Part shown: one piece after another, positions 1 to 8,724 of the stretch
Position numbering within the stretch: the stretch's first letter is position 1
How the letters are laid out: every line of letters begins with the position of its first letter
Origin: Prado023 sp963706885
Lineage (GTDB): Bacteria > Actinomycetota > Actinomycetes > S36-B12 > CAIYMF01
Assembly (NCBI GenBank): GCA_963706885.1
Contig: CAVPNX010000033.1
Coordinates: 1 to 64,000 of the forward strand
Direction: 5' to 3'
DNA: 64,000 nt
Program-made: the position numbers and the translations under genes
The notes under the pieces: generated by a model
Databases searched by the model: none
The model's input: only the letters and a program-made list of their open reading frames with translations
What the model was told of the DNA's origin: nothing

Positions 1-1114
1 CGCCGGGGATCCCATCGGCCTGCGGGCCGCTGAACCCCAACGACTCCTGGAACTCCCGCACCGCCTCCTTGGTGCGGGTGCCGAAGTACCCGGTGGGGCC
101 GGCGGGGATCGAGTAGCCCCTGGTGATCAGCGCGTTCTGAAGGTCATAGACCAGACGGCCGTTGCCCGGATCCCACGACCGGCCGGTTGCGGCGGGCTTG
201 GCCGTGGGCCGGGGCGCTGACTTCGTCGCCGTGGCGACGGGAGTCGCCTTCGTGGCGCCGGCTGAGGCTCCCCGCCCGCTGGACGGTCCCGTGGAGTCGG
301 TGACGCCCAGGCGCCTGAGGGTCTCTGGTCCCGCGACGCCGTCGGCCTGGCTTCCGGCCCACCCCTGGTCACGCTGGAAGGTGGCAACGGCCGCGGTCGT
401 CTGGGCGCCGTACGTGCCCGTGGCGCCGGCGGGGATCGAGTACCCCCGGCTGATCAGTGCCCGCTGCAGTCGGCGGGTCTGGGCGGCAGTAAGGCTCGAT
501 TCCCCGGGCGAGGCGAGGAACGCCGGTGACGTGCCGCCCTTGCGGAACCAGGAGCGGGTGTCGTTCTCCGCGGCGACGGCCGCCGCCTGGCTGTCCTCGC
601 GCAGGTTCACGTGGATGTGTGTCGTGTGTGGGTCACCGGAGTGCCCACGGGCCGCCCACCCGGTGGTGCGGCTCCAGATCCTCCCGTCGTGGATCACGTA
701 CCAGACCCGGGGGTCCCCCACGACCGCCGACAGAAAGGCATCCACATCGATCCCCGAGGAGGTGATGTCGATGGCGTGCACTGCGCCGCGCGTTCCGACC
801 TGCGGACCGCCACCGGCGCCCACCGGGTTGTGGCTGCCGGTCCGGGCTGCGTGGCGGGCGTCCCCGATCACGCCGTCGCTGGCGCGGCTGCGGCCCGGCC
901 ACCTGGCGTCGACCTCCGTGCGGAGCGTGACCAACGACGGTGAGGCGTACCACGGGATCAGCGAGAGCGCCCCCAGCGTCATCCCCGACTCAGCGGCCGG
1001 TGCCACGGGCGAGCTCTGGGCGCCCTGGGCGGTGCCGGGCAGTCCAGTGGCGAGCAGGATCGCGCACGCGACGGTGGCCAGCCCCCGCGTGCCCACCGTG
1101 CGCAGCCCAGCCAT
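1..1114 (-). CDS. Secreted M15-like peptidase with two peptidoglycan-binding domains (3' end outside window)
   Basis: Reading leftwards from ATG at 1114 there are 371 open codons to the window edge, so the C-terminus is missing. Residues 1-32 look like a signal peptide (hydrophobic core, then GTAQGAQ). Residues 78-170 resemble VanY/M15-type zinc peptidases: GDARHAARTGSHNP with H95, HAIDIT with D116, and HIH with H166/H168 are the likely metal ligands. Two PG_binding_1 repeats follow (about 208-270 and 321 to the edge), each with the core RGYSIPAG, joined by an Ala/Thr/Pro-rich linker. The likely role is cleavage or remodelling of cell-wall peptides outside the membrane. A GGGAGGGG ribosome site supports the start. 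The exact substrate is unknown. Confidence 0.8.
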   Translation of the reverse strand, partial: MAGLRTVGTRGLATVACAILLATGLPGTAQGAQSSPVAPAAESGMTLGALSLIPWYASPSLVTLRTEVDARWPGRSRASDGVIGDARHAARTGSHNPVGAGGGPQVGTRGAVHAIDITSSGIDVDAFLSAVVGDPRVWYVIHDGRIWSRTTGWAARGHSGDPHTTHIHVNLREDSQAAAVAAENDTRSWFRKGGTSPAFLASPGESSLTAAQTRRLQRALISRGYSIPAGATGTYGAQTTAAVATFQRDQGWAGSQADGVAGPETLRRLGVTDSTGPSSGRGASAGATKATPVATATKSAPRPTAKPAATGRSWDPGNGRLVYDLQNALITRGYSIPAGPTGYFGTRTKEAVREFQESLGFSGPQADGIPG

Positions 1115-1378
1115 CAGATGCCCCTCCCACATCGAGCGCGCACCCGCGTCCCCACGAGGCTGGTGCGTGCATCGTTCCCGGGCATACCGTGGCAGACACG
1201 CCGAAATGATGCAATTGCTGGAGATATCCGGAACACGCCCCTATCATGCGCAACCCGCAGAGCCAAGGGGCCGGAGCGGGGATTCCCACCCCCTCCCCCG
1301 CCCGGCGCATGCGCCTGAGGCGCGCGGCCCGGGGCAGCGCCGATAGCGTGTTCGCGGGACGCTGAGTGGAGGACGCCG

Positions 1379-3010
1379 ATGACCGTCGCGCAATGGATCG
1401 CAGCCCTCATGCCCGTGCTCTCCGTGGCGATCCTGCTCGTCGTCCTGCGCATGCCGGCCTCCCGCGCCATGCCCATCGCGCTGGTGATCACGATCGTGCT
1501 CGCGATGCTCGCGTGGGGCGTTCCCGCGGTCCAGATATCGGCATCGGTGATCGAGGGGTTGATCATCGCGGCGTCGGTGGTGCTGATCGTGCTGGGCGCC
1601 CTGGCATTCCTCGGGGTGATGCGCGAGAGCGGCGCCCTGGCGCTCATCCGGCTCGACGTGCTCAAGGTCACGCCGGACAGCCGCATCCAGATGCTGTTCG
1701 TGGGATGGCTGCTGGTGTGCTTCATCGAGGGTGCCGCCGGGTTCGGCACTCCCGCGACCGTGGCAGCTCCCCTGCTCATCGCCCTCGGCTTCCCTGCGAT
1801 GGCCGCCGTCTGCCTGGCACTGGTGGCCGATGTCTCCGCGGTGACGTTCGGAGCGGTCGGGACCCCGATCATCGTGGGCCTGACCCAGGGCACGGGGCGC
1901 GAGTGGGCCAACCCCGACGACGCCGCTCAGATGACCGATGTGGCGCTGCAGGCGGCAGCCATCGACGTGGTGGCCGGGATGACCATCCCGCTGCTGATGC
2001 TGTGGTTCCTCACCAACGTGTTCGCTGCGGAGAAGGGCCGGCGGCCGTTCGTCGAGATGATCCCGCTCACCATCCTTGCTGCGCTCAGCTTCTCGGTGCC
2101 GGCCTACCTGTGGACGAGGTTCCTCGGAGTGGAGTTCGGCGGGATCCTGGGCGCAGCCACAGGTATGGCGATCCTGTTCGTGGTCGTCAAGCTGGGGCTC
2201 CTCGTGCCGAAGGCGCCGTGGTCGGTCAGCGTCGGCTACATCGACCCGGGCGAGCTCGAGGCGATGGTGGAGCAGACCGCTGCCGAGGCTGAGGCCGCCC
2301 ACCTGTCCACCTGGCGCGTGTGGGCGCCCTACGGTCTGCTGACCGTCCTGCTCCTGGTCACCCGCGTGGTCGACGAGGTCAAGGCAACGCTGAACTCGTG
2401 GACCCTGAGCTGGCAGAACATCCTCGGGACGGACATCTCGGCCGGCTTCGAGCCGCTCTACTCCCCCGGAGTGATCTTCCTGATCGTCGCGGCCTTCACC
2501 GCGTGGCTGCACCACCTCAACTGGCCCCGGGTCCAGGTGGCGGCGCGCAGCACCCGGACGGCTGTCCTCGGCTCGGCGCTGGTCCTCGCCGCTGCGGTGC
2601 CGATCGTCCGGGTCTTCCTCAACTCCGGGGTCAACTCCGAGGGCCTGATGTCGATGCCCCTGGAACTGGCCAGCGAGGCGGCGGCGAGCATCGGGTCGGG
2701 CTGGCCGCTTGCGGCCCCCTGGGTAGGGGCCCTCGGCTCGTTCGTCTCCGGGAGCGCGACCTTCAGCCACCTCATGTTCGGAGCCCTCCAGGAGTCCGTC
2801 GCCGACAGTGTCGGGGCCAACGCGGAGGTCGTTCTCGCCCAGCAGGTCGGTGGCGCCAACGCCGGGAACATGGTCTGCGTGACGAACGTGGTGACCGTGG
2901 CCGCCGTCGGCGGGCTGCTGGGTGCTGAGGGGTCGATCATCCGGGTCACGGTCATCCCGATGGCCGTGTACACCGTGATCTTCGCCGGGATCGGGATGTT
3001 CCTGGCGTGA
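1379..3010 (+). CDS. lctP: L-lactate permease family transporter (LctP)
   Basis: 543 residues, the usual length of the LctP family, which imports L-lactate or glycolate with protons. The protein is almost entirely hydrophobic helices. Family-like glycine-rich segments include FIEGAAGFGTPATVAAPLL near residue 120 and GSATFSHLMFGALQ near residue 460, the signature regions of these permeases. The ATG follows GGAGGA at a good distance. The gene is divergent from the M15-like gene; I see no convincing promoter in the 264 bases between them. No lactate dehydrogenase gene lies beside it, so use of lactate as a carbon source is inferred only from the family. Confidence 0.85.
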   Translation: MTVAQWIAALMPVLSVAILLVVLRMPASRAMPIALVITIVLAMLAWGVPAVQISASVIEGLIIAASVVLIVLGALAFLGVMRESGALALIRLDVLKVTPDSRIQMLFVGWLLVCFIEGAAGFGTPATVAAPLLIALGFPAMAAVCLALVADVSAVTFGAVGTPIIVGLTQGTGREWANPDDAAQMTDVALQAAAIDVVAGMTIPLLMLWFLTNVFAAEKGRRPFVEMIPLTILAALSFSVPAYLWTRFLGVEFGGILGAATGMAILFVVVKLGLLVPKAPWSVSVGYIDPGELEAMVEQTAAEAEAAHLSTWRVWAPYGLLTVLLLVTRVVDEVKATLNSWTLSWQNILGTDISAGFEPLYSPGVIFLIVAAFTAWLHHLNWPRVQVAARSTRTAVLGSALVLAAAVPIVRVFLNSGVNSEGLMSMPLELASEAAASIGSGWPLAAPWVGALGSFVSGSATFSHLMFGALQESVADSVGANAEVVLAQQVGGANAGNMVCVTNVVTVAAVGGLLGAEGSIIRVTVIPMAVYTVIFAGIGMFLA

Positions 3011-3071
3011 CCTCGCCCCGCCGGGCCGCGCACGACGCATCGGGGGTCGGCCAAGTGGGATGCTGGCGCCC

Positions 3072-4097
3072 ATGCGCGCCTGGCTGCTGGACCACCCCGG
3101 TCCACCCGGATCGTTGCGCCGCGCCGACATCCCCAGCCCCTGGCAGTCCCCCGCCTCCCAGCGCCGCGAGGTGGAGGTGCTGGTCCAGGTCGAGGCCATC
3201 GGGCTGAACCCGGACGATGTCCGGGCAGCGGCACACGGGCACCCCACATGGCGCTACCCGCACGTGCTGGGCCAGGACGTTTCCGGTCGGGTTGTGGCCG
3301 TCCACGCCGAGCCCGCGGCCCGCCGTGAGATCGGCTGGATGCTTCCGGCGCCCGGGACGCGCGTGGTGTTCTTCCAGGATGTTCGCGAGCCCGGCGGCTT
3401 CGCCGAGTACGTGTCCGTCGCCCCGGAGGCGCTTGCCGTCATCCCCGCCACACTGGATCCGATCGCCGCGGCGAGCCTGCCGACGGCGGGACTGACGGCC
3501 CTGGACGCCGTGGAGCGCCGCCTGCGGCAGATCTCGGGCCAGACCATCCTGGTGCACGGTGCCTCAGGGGGCGTCGGCTCATTCGCCGTGCAGTTGGCCA
3601 AGCTCTTCGGCGCGAAGGTGATCGCGTCGGCGCGGCCCGAGAACGAGGAGGCGGTCAGGGCCCTCGGGGCCCTGCACGTCGTGGACAGCCGCGCCCCTGA
3701 CTTCGCCGAACAGATCCGCCGGATCGCCCCCGGGGGGGTGGACGGGATCATCGACACGGTCTCGGCACGCTCGGCGACGCAGGGCCTGGCACTGCTGCGC
3801 CATGCCGGCCACCTGGTCAGCGTTGCCGGTCGCCCGGACCTGAGTGCGGTCCCCGAGTCCGGCCTGGCGCCCACCGTGTCCGAGGTGGCCCTGGCTGCGG
3901 CCTACACCCATGGGGGCTTCGAGGGACGTCGCTGGCTCACGTGGGGGCTGGAGCGGCTGATGCGACTGATCGTCGAGGGTCACATCCACCCGCCGGACAT
4001 CGAAGTGATCGGCTTCCAGCAGATCCCCCACGGACTCGAGCGCCTCGCCTCCAACGCGGTCGACGGGTCGCTGGTGGTCAACCTGCGCTGGGGGTGA
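3072..4097 (+). CDS. Zinc-independent medium-chain dehydrogenase/reductase (quinone oxidoreductase-like)
   Basis: About 341 residues. It starts MRAWLL like MDR-family quinone oxidoreductases. The N-terminal GroES-like fold contains GLNPDDVRAAAHG and HVLGQDVSGRVV; the NADPH-binding Rossmann fold near residue 160 has VHGASGGVGSFAVQLAK. The cysteine and histidine ligands of zinc alcohol dehydrogenases are absent, so it probably reduces quinones or enones using NADPH. An in-frame ATG at 3060 is possible, but 3072 fits the family better. It lies 61 bases downstream of lctP in the same direction. The substrate cannot be told from sequence. Confidence 0.8.
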   Translation: MRAWLLDHPGPPGSLRRADIPSPWQSPASQRREVEVLVQVEAIGLNPDDVRAAAHGHPTWRYPHVLGQDVSGRVVAVHAEPAARREIGWMLPAPGTRVVFFQDVREPGGFAEYVSVAPEALAVIPATLDPIAAASLPTAGLTALDAVERRLRQISGQTILVHGASGGVGSFAVQLAKLFGAKVIASARPENEEAVRALGALHVVDSRAPDFAEQIRRIAPGGVDGIIDTVSARSATQGLALLRHAGHLVSVAGRPDLSAVPESGLAPTVSEVALAAAYTHGGFEGRRWLTWGLERLMRLIVEGHIHPPDIEVIGFQQIPHGLERLASNAVDGSLVVNLRWG

Positions 4098-4137
4098 CCC
4101 ACCACGGCGGTCGTGGGTGGCCAGGGGCCGGGCCGGC

Positions 4138-4551
4138 CTAGGCCCGTTGGCCGTTCGCGCAGACCTGGCCGGGAGGGCAGTACTGCGGGAAGGCCACCTG
4201 CGGGAAGTAGGCCATGAAGGTGATGATCACCAGTGCGGCGATCGACCCGATCCAGGCGCCCCGGTACAGGTTGGCGCTGCGGGCACGCAGCCGATCGGCG
4301 TAACGGCGCAGCCCCCACACGATGACGACCATCCCCAGCGCCAGGCCGATGCCGAAACCGACCTTGGCACCGGTGAACTCGGCCACCGAGCGGCCTGCGG
4401 CCAGTCCCAGGGACCCGAAGAGCCCGAAGATGACCGTGGCGATGATCAGGCAGATGCCGCTGAAGACGGCGGTCATCAAGGTGTCGGTGGCCATCTGGTC
4501 CGGGTCGGGCTCAGGGGCGTGCTCGACCTGGCCGGTCGTCGGCTTGGCCAT
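4138..4551 (-). CDS. Small integral membrane protein, function unknown
   Basis: 137 residues. A polar N-terminus (about 25 residues, Pro/Glu/Asp-rich) is followed by three hydrophobic helices at roughly 27-50, 64-82 and 97-117, then a short tail with two cysteines (QYCPPGQVC). The pattern is a small inner-membrane protein with an outside Cys pair that could form a disulfide. I do not recognise the family. It converges with the MDR gene and stands alone, divergent from the cNMP-binding gene. Confidence 0.65.
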   Translation of the reverse strand: MAKPTTGQVEHAPEPDPDQMATDTLMTAVFSGICLIIATVIFGLFGSLGLAAGRSVAEFTGAKVGFGIGLALGMVVIVWGLRRYADRLRARSANLYRGAWIGSIAALVIITFMAYFPQVAFPQYCPPGQVCANGQRA

Positions 4552-4653
4552 GGCACCTCCTGCTCGGGACGCTACAGGTTCTCATACTCCGGGGCTCGAG
4601 CACGTCGACTCGCTCGTCGCGCCGCTGTGCCCCTCGGCTGATCTCAGCGTCCC

Positions 4654-4665
4654 TAGGATGGCAGT
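4654..4665 (+). promoter_or_regulatory. -10 element TAGGAT of the cNMP-binding gene
   Basis: TAGGAT lies exactly six bases before ATG 4666, the spacing seen at other leaderless starts in this window. The transcript probably begins at or near 4666. Either ATG 4666 is used leaderless, or GTG 4717 is used with a 50-base leader carrying GGAGG. Confidence 0.5.
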
Positions 4666-4716
4666 ATGCCCCGCAGCGGACTGCGAGGTCCCCACCCAAC
4701 CGACTGGAGGCAGGCA

Positions 4717-5169
4717 GTGAGCAACGACGACATCGCAGCCGTCCTGAGCACCGTGGACATGTTCGCCGGCCTCAGCCCGAAGGTGCTCACGCGCATCGCA
4801 GAGTCGGGTCGGGTGGTCGAATCGCCGCCCGGGGCCGAGATGGTCCGGGCCGGGGAGCCGGTCTCGGGATTCCGGGCCTTCTCCCCCGAGGGCGTCGAGA
4901 TGCACGTGATCCTCACGGGCACGGCCATCGTGCGGGTCAACGGGCAGGTCGTGCGCACCCTGGTCGCCGACGACTACTTCGGGGAGCTGTCGCTGATCGA
5001 CGGGCAGCCCCGTTCGGCCGACATCGTGGCCGGGGGGTATGGGCTGACGACGTGGGCGATGCCGAAGTGGGACTTCGACGCGGTCGTCAAGGAGCACCCC
5101 GAGGTGCTGCTGCCCCTGCTGCGGGTCGTGGTCGCGCGCCTTCGCCGCGCAGAGGCCAACGCCTCCTGA
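4717..5169 (+). CDS. Cyclic-nucleotide-binding-domain protein without a DNA-binding domain
   Basis: About 150 residues from GTG 4717, which has GGAGG six bases upstream; ATG 4666 in the same frame is an alternative leaderless start adding 17 residues. The body is one cNMP-binding beta-roll: GAEMVRAGEPV, HVILTGTAIVRVNG, and the phosphate-binding-cassette-like segment DYFGELSLIDGQPRSADIVA with the GEL and R-S-A residues. There is no helix-turn-helix, so it is not a Crp-type regulator. It may sense cAMP/cGMP and act through a partner, or be a stand-alone domain common in actinobacteria. No partner gene is next to it. Confidence 0.75.
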   Translation: MSNDDIAAVLSTVDMFAGLSPKVLTRIAESGRVVESPPGAEMVRAGEPVSGFRAFSPEGVEMHVILTGTAIVRVNGQVVRTLVADDYFGELSLIDGQPRSADIVAGGYGLTTWAMPKWDFDAVVKEHPEVLLPLLRVVVARLRRAEANAS

Positions 5170-5176
5170 CGCGGGC

Positions 5177-5305
5177 CTACAGGCGCACGAGCCTGCGCCG
5201 CTTGACCGTGTACCCGGGCGGAAGGGTGCCCTCCTTGAGCATCCGGATGGGGCAGCGCTTGCATCGGGGCTTGTCCGAGCAGCACTTCTTCTTCGGCCGG
5301 GGCAT
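5177..5305 (-). CDS. 42-residue Cys/Arg/Lys-rich protein
   Basis: Begins MPRPKKKCCSDKPRCKRCP, with four cysteines in the first 18 residues (CC, then CKRC), and ends in a basic tail (VKRRRLVRL). The cysteine spacing suggests a small zinc-binding or nucleic-acid-binding knuckle. Similar short proteins occur in actinobacterial genomes, but I know no assigned function. It is supported by a leaderless promoter: TAGAGT lies exactly six bases before the ATG. An iron-box-like palindrome overlaps the upstream promoter region. Confidence 0.6.
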   Translation of the reverse strand: MPRPKKKCCSDKPRCKRCPIRMLKEGTLPPGYTVKRRRLVRL

Positions 5306-5311
5306 GCGTAC

Positions 5312-5342
5312 ACTCTACCGCACGTCAGTAAGGGTGACCTAA
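5312..5342 (-). promoter_or_regulatory. Leaderless promoter with a possible DtxR/IdeR-type operator
   Basis: On the minus strand TAGAGT (5312-5317) precedes the ATG by six bases. Upstream, 5324-5342 reads TTAGGTCACCCTTACTGAC, matching about 13 of 19 positions of the DtxR/IdeR iron box (TTAGGTTAGSCTAACCTAA). The match is best in the left half-site. Metal-dependent control of the 42-residue protein is only a suggestion. Confidence 0.35.
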
Positions 5343-5383
5343 GCCCTCCCGGTGCCCGGGTCCTGCGGTCCCCGCCTGGTGGG

Positions 5384-6604
5384 TCAGTCCGCCCAGACCT
5401 GGGCTGTGCGCCCGATGTCGTCGAGGATGTCCTTCAGGGTGTCGAAGTCCGGGTGCCGAACGCGCACCCATGCGTTCGCGTGGTAGCCGGCCTCCACCGG
5501 CTGCGTGGCTGTCCCCGGCGCGGGCAGGTGCGAGGCCGTGATCAGGTGGCCGTACCGGTGCTGGACCTCATCGAGGCCCGAGTACCCGCTGATCAGGCCA
5601 TCACGGTTGGGGCGCAGTGCGATCAGGCCGCAGGAGTACCGGTAGCTCGGGCTGTGCTTGGGCTGGCCGTACATGAGGCCGTGGGCCCACTCCAGGTGCA
5701 GGTCCATCTCGTTGGCCTCGTTGTACATGTCCCATTGGCCCACACCCGGGGGCCGGGCGCCGATCTCGGAGAACTTCAGGCCCTTCGGCCCGAAGAACCA
5801 CTCCATGTGTGTCGCCGAGGTGTCCAGGCCGAGAACGCTGATGACGCGCCGGCCCATCTCACGAACCTCCTCGTACTCCGCCTCCAGCACGCGGTTCGTG
5901 GCGATGATCTGCGGGGAGATCCAGCGGGTGCGCATCGCCTCGAGCACGTTCGGGAAGTAGTGCGAGGCGAACTCGTGGGTCACATGCCCGTTGATCGTGA
6001 TCGTGTCGAGGAACCCCTCATGGCCCTCGACGAACTCCTCGAGGGCGACCGATGTGCCCGAGTCGACCCCGGAGGCAGTGCACGCCGCAACCAGCTGTTC
6101 GTCGGATCCGACCCGGAAGGTGCCGGCAGCGCCTGCGGCGTCGCGCGGCTTGAGGATCAGCGGATAGCCGACCAGACGGGCGAAGTCCAGTGCCTCGGCG
6201 CTGGTCTGGACCGCACTCGATGCCGCCGTGGGGATCCCCGCCTCGCGCAGGACCTGCTTCATCGTGGGCTTGTCCCGGCACAGGTAGGCCGCCCGCGCCG
6301 AGGTCCCCGGGATCCCGCACCGTTCGCGCACCCGCGCCACGGGCATGACGTGGGACTCGATCGAGCACTCCAGGCGATCCACCCAGGTGTGCCGCTGTGC
6401 CTGGCGCACCGCCCACTCCAGGGCTGCCTCGTCGGTGACCGAGTCGACGCGGTAGTGCCAGTCGATCCACGACTTCAGCTCATCGTCGTAGTGGTCGTAG
6501 TCGTACTCGCTGATGACCATGACGTAGGCGCCCACCGCCCGCAGTGCGCGGACGAACTGCCGCTGGGTGTCCGGGAACCGGGGCTCGACGAAGACGATGT
6601 TCAC
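5384..6604 (-). CDS. ATP-grasp domain carboxylate-amine/thiol ligase
   Basis: 406 residues. The N-terminal domain (MNIVFVEPRFPDTQRQFVRAL) is a nucleotide-like fold; the ATP-grasp core includes CRDKPTMKQVLREAGIPT near 130, YPLILKPRDAAGAAGT near 170, the VALEEFVEGHEG adenine-loop region and the metal-binding KFSEIGARPPG near 295. The family joins a carboxylate to an amine or thiol through an acyl phosphate. The substrate is unknown. It is a single gene with no biosynthetic neighbours, followed upstream by yihY on the same strand with a 42-base gap. Confidence 0.75.
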   Translation of the reverse strand: MNIVFVEPRFPDTQRQFVRALRAVGAYVMVISEYDYDHYDDELKSWIDWHYRVDSVTDEAALEWAVRQAQRHTWVDRLECSIESHVMPVARVRERCGIPGTSARAAYLCRDKPTMKQVLREAGIPTAASSAVQTSAEALDFARLVGYPLILKPRDAAGAAGTFRVGSDEQLVAACTASGVDSGTSVALEEFVEGHEGFLDTITINGHVTHEFASHYFPNVLEAMRTRWISPQIIATNRVLEAEYEEVREMGRRVISVLGLDTSATHMEWFFGPKGLKFSEIGARPPGVGQWDMYNEANEMDLHLEWAHGLMYGQPKHSPSYRYSCGLIALRPNRDGLISGYSGLDEVQHRYGHLITASHLPAPGTATQPVEAGYHANAWVRVRHPDFDTLKDILDDIGRTAQVWAD

Positions 6605-6646
6605 ATCCCGAAGGATGCCCCGGCCGGGCCCCGCACGTCGCGCCGG

Positions 6647-7606
6647 TCAGTCCCCGCCGGGCCTTGCATCGGGCCCAGCAGGAAGCTCCGAGGCCGCGTC
6701 GGGTTGCGGGGCGTCAGCGCCGTCGGGGGTGTCGTCGGGATGCACGAACCAGCCCCGGCGGATCGCCAGGGCCCCATTGAAGGCTGCCCCGAGCATGAGG
6801 GCGAGCACCGTCACGTACACCCAGTACATGACCGCCACCGGGGCGGCGATCGCCCCGTAGACCGAGCCCGCCCGGAAGATCCAGGCGAAGTACCACCGGA
6901 GCAGCCAGGAGAAGACGACCCACAGGGCCATCGCGATCAGGGCGCCCGGGATGTCGGCGGTCCAGGCCGTCCGGTGGGGCACTGCCCAGTGGTAGAGCGA
7001 GACGACCAGCAGCAGCACGACGGCGACCTGCGCCAGCACGAGGAAGGCGGCGGTGATGGGCCCCTGGACCCCGGGTACCACGCGGGCGAAGAAGGTGGGT
7101 CCGGCCAGGATCAGCGGGATGGCCACGATCAGCACGGCCAGCCCGGCCACGTACACGCCCAGCGAGAGCAGCTTGCCCTGGAGGAAGGAGCGCAGGCCCT
7201 CCCGCTGGTACACGATCGTCATCGCGTTGACGAGGGCGTCGACGACGCGGGAGCCCGCCCAGACCGCGATGAGCACGCCGAGGATCCCCAACGTGGTCTG
7301 GCCGCGGCCGAACACGCTGTCGACCAGGGGGACCATGAGGTCGTCGATGGCCTGGGGGGTCAGGACCTCATCGGAGAGGTCGAGGACACTGGTGCGCAAC
7401 TGCTCGACGGCGTCGACCCCGAGCAGGACCTGGACGCGGGTCAGCCCGGCAACCAGCCCGAGGAACAGCCACGGCAGGGCGAACACGGCCCAGAACGAGG
7501 CCTCGGCAGCCAGCCCCGTCGTGCGGGTCTGGTAGGCCACGGCCAGTGCATCGCCCAGGGCGCTGCCCGACAGCCGCTCCCCTGCCCTGCGCATCCAGCC
7601 TGCCAC
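6647..7606 (-). CDS. YihY/BrkB family inner-membrane protein
   Basis: 319 residues with about six transmembrane helices (around 35-60, 100-120, 150-175, 180-205, 220-245, 255-275). Family-like features are TGLAAEASFWAVFALPW near the start and the conserved AGSVYGAIAAPVAVMYWVYV near residue 240. YihY/BrkB proteins are often misnamed RNase BN; a transport role is suspected but not established. The C-terminal 40 residues are Asp/Pro-rich and probably cytoplasmic. A GGGAGGAGGG site precedes the start. It is divergent from the FNR-like gene. Confidence 0.8.
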   Translation of the reverse strand: MAGWMRRAGERLSGSALGDALAVAYQTRTTGLAAEASFWAVFALPWLFLGLVAGLTRVQVLLGVDAVEQLRTSVLDLSDEVLTPQAIDDLMVPLVDSVFGRGQTTLGILGVLIAVWAGSRVVDALVNAMTIVYQREGLRSFLQGKLLSLGVYVAGLAVLIVAIPLILAGPTFFARVVPGVQGPITAAFLVLAQVAVVLLLVVSLYHWAVPHRTAWTADIPGALIAMALWVVFSWLLRWYFAWIFRAGSVYGAIAAPVAVMYWVYVTVLALMLGAAFNGALAIRRGWFVHPDDTPDGADAPQPDAASELPAGPDARPGGD

Positions 7607-7728
7607 GTTCCCTCCTCCCGGTGCGGGTCTGCCCTGGCCTCCGGGGTGAATCTAGTCGCCAACGGATCGGTGCCCTGTTCGGCGGCCGACATCGTGGCCC
7701 CAGGCCGGGTGTGCCGCATCGCGGCCAG

Positions 7729-7740
7729 TAGGTTGGATGC
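7729..7740 (+). promoter_or_regulatory. -10 element TAGGTT, leaderless start of the FNR-like gene
   Basis: TAGGTT (7729-7734) is six bases before GTG 7741 and there is no ribosome-binding site, which fits a leaderless transcript. Confidence 0.5.
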
Positions 7741-8724
7741 GTGACCCATGAGTGCGACATCCTGATCATCGGTGCCGGCCCCGCCGGGCTCTACGCGGCC
7801 TACTACGCCGGCTTCCGCGGCTGGTCGGTGGTGGTGATGGACGCCCTGCCGGAGGCTGGTGGGCAGATCACCGCCATGTACCCCGAGAAGGACATCTTCG
7901 ATGTCGCCGGGTACCCGTCGGTCAAGGGGCGGGTCCTCGTGGAGAACCTGGTGGCTGCGGCGGCCCCCTTCTCCCCCACCTACGTCCTGGGCGAGCAGGC
8001 CGTGGACCTCCAGGCGCCCGAGGAGGGGCCGGTCACGGTCACGGGGGCCGCGGGCACGGTGGTCTCGGCCAAGGCCGTGATCATCACGGGTGGGATCGGC
8101 TCCTTCACGCCTCGAGCGCTTCCTGCCGATGAGGGGTGGGAGGGCCGTGGACTGGTCTACTTCGTGCCCCAGCTGGCTGATCACGCCGACAAGGACATCG
8201 TCATCGTCGGCGGCGGCGACTCGGCCTTCGACTGGGCCTACGCGCTGCACCCGATCGCCCGCAGTGTGAGCCTCGTGCACCGGCGGGAGCAGTTCCGGGC
8301 GCACGGGTCCATGATCGACACGGTGCGCGACATGGGCGTCACGCTCTTCACCTCGTGCGAGGTCAGCGCGATCCGTGGTGGGGACCGGATCGCTGAGGTC
8401 GAGGTGACCCACAAGGTCACCGGTGAGGTGACGCTGCTGCCGGCGCAGACGGTCGTGGCGGCCCTCGGGTTCGTGGCCAACATCGGACCGATCGCCACCT
8501 GGGGCGTCGAGCTGCTCAAGCGCCACATCGTGGTGGACACTGCCATGCGCACGAACCTGCCCCACGTGTTCGCGGCCGGGGACATCGCCACCTACCTCGG
8601 GAAGGTGCCCCTGATCTCCGTCGGCTTCGGTGAGGCGGCGCTGGCCGTCAACAATGCCGCCCCGATCGTTGATCCCGGCATGGGGATCTTCCCGGGGCAC
8701 TCCTCAGGAGGGTCCTCGGAATGA
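7741..8724 (+). CDS. Thioredoxin-reductase-like ferredoxin/flavodoxin-NADP+ reductase
   Basis: 327 residues from GTG. FAD-binding GxGxxG is seen as IIGAGPAGLYAAYYAG at residues 7-22; EAGGQITAMYPEKDIFDVAGYP near 35-55 is typical of YumC/TrxR-type ferredoxin-NADP reductases; NADPH-binding VIVGGGDSAFDWAYAL is near 155; AAGDIATY near the C-terminus is the second FAD motif. The CxxC redox pair of true thioredoxin reductase is missing, which favours the ferredoxin reductase type. The start is leaderless (TAGGTT). The stop overlaps the carbonic anhydrase start by four bases, so the two are translationally coupled. Confidence 0.85.
   Translation: MTHECDILIIGAGPAGLYAAYYAGFRGWSVVVMDALPEAGGQITAMYPEKDIFDVAGYPSVKGRVLVENLVAAAAPFSPTYVLGEQAVDLQAPEEGPVTVTGAAGTVVSAKAVIITGGIGSFTPRALPADEGWEGRGLVYFVPQLADHADKDIVIVGGGDSAFDWAYALHPIARSVSLVHRREQFRAHGSMIDTVRDMGVTLFTSCEVSAIRGGDRIAEVEVTHKVTGEVTLLPAQTVVAALGFVANIGPIATWGVELLKRHIVVDTAMRTNLPHVFAAGDIATYLGKVPLISVGFGEAALAVNNAAPIVDPGMGIFPGHSSGGSSE

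Noticed and set aside
5453..7744. Very long antisense reading frames (e.g. 763 residues here, 776 at 8630-10960)
   Set aside because: High-GC shadow frames opposite the ATP-grasp, yihY and parE genes, with no family-like sequence.
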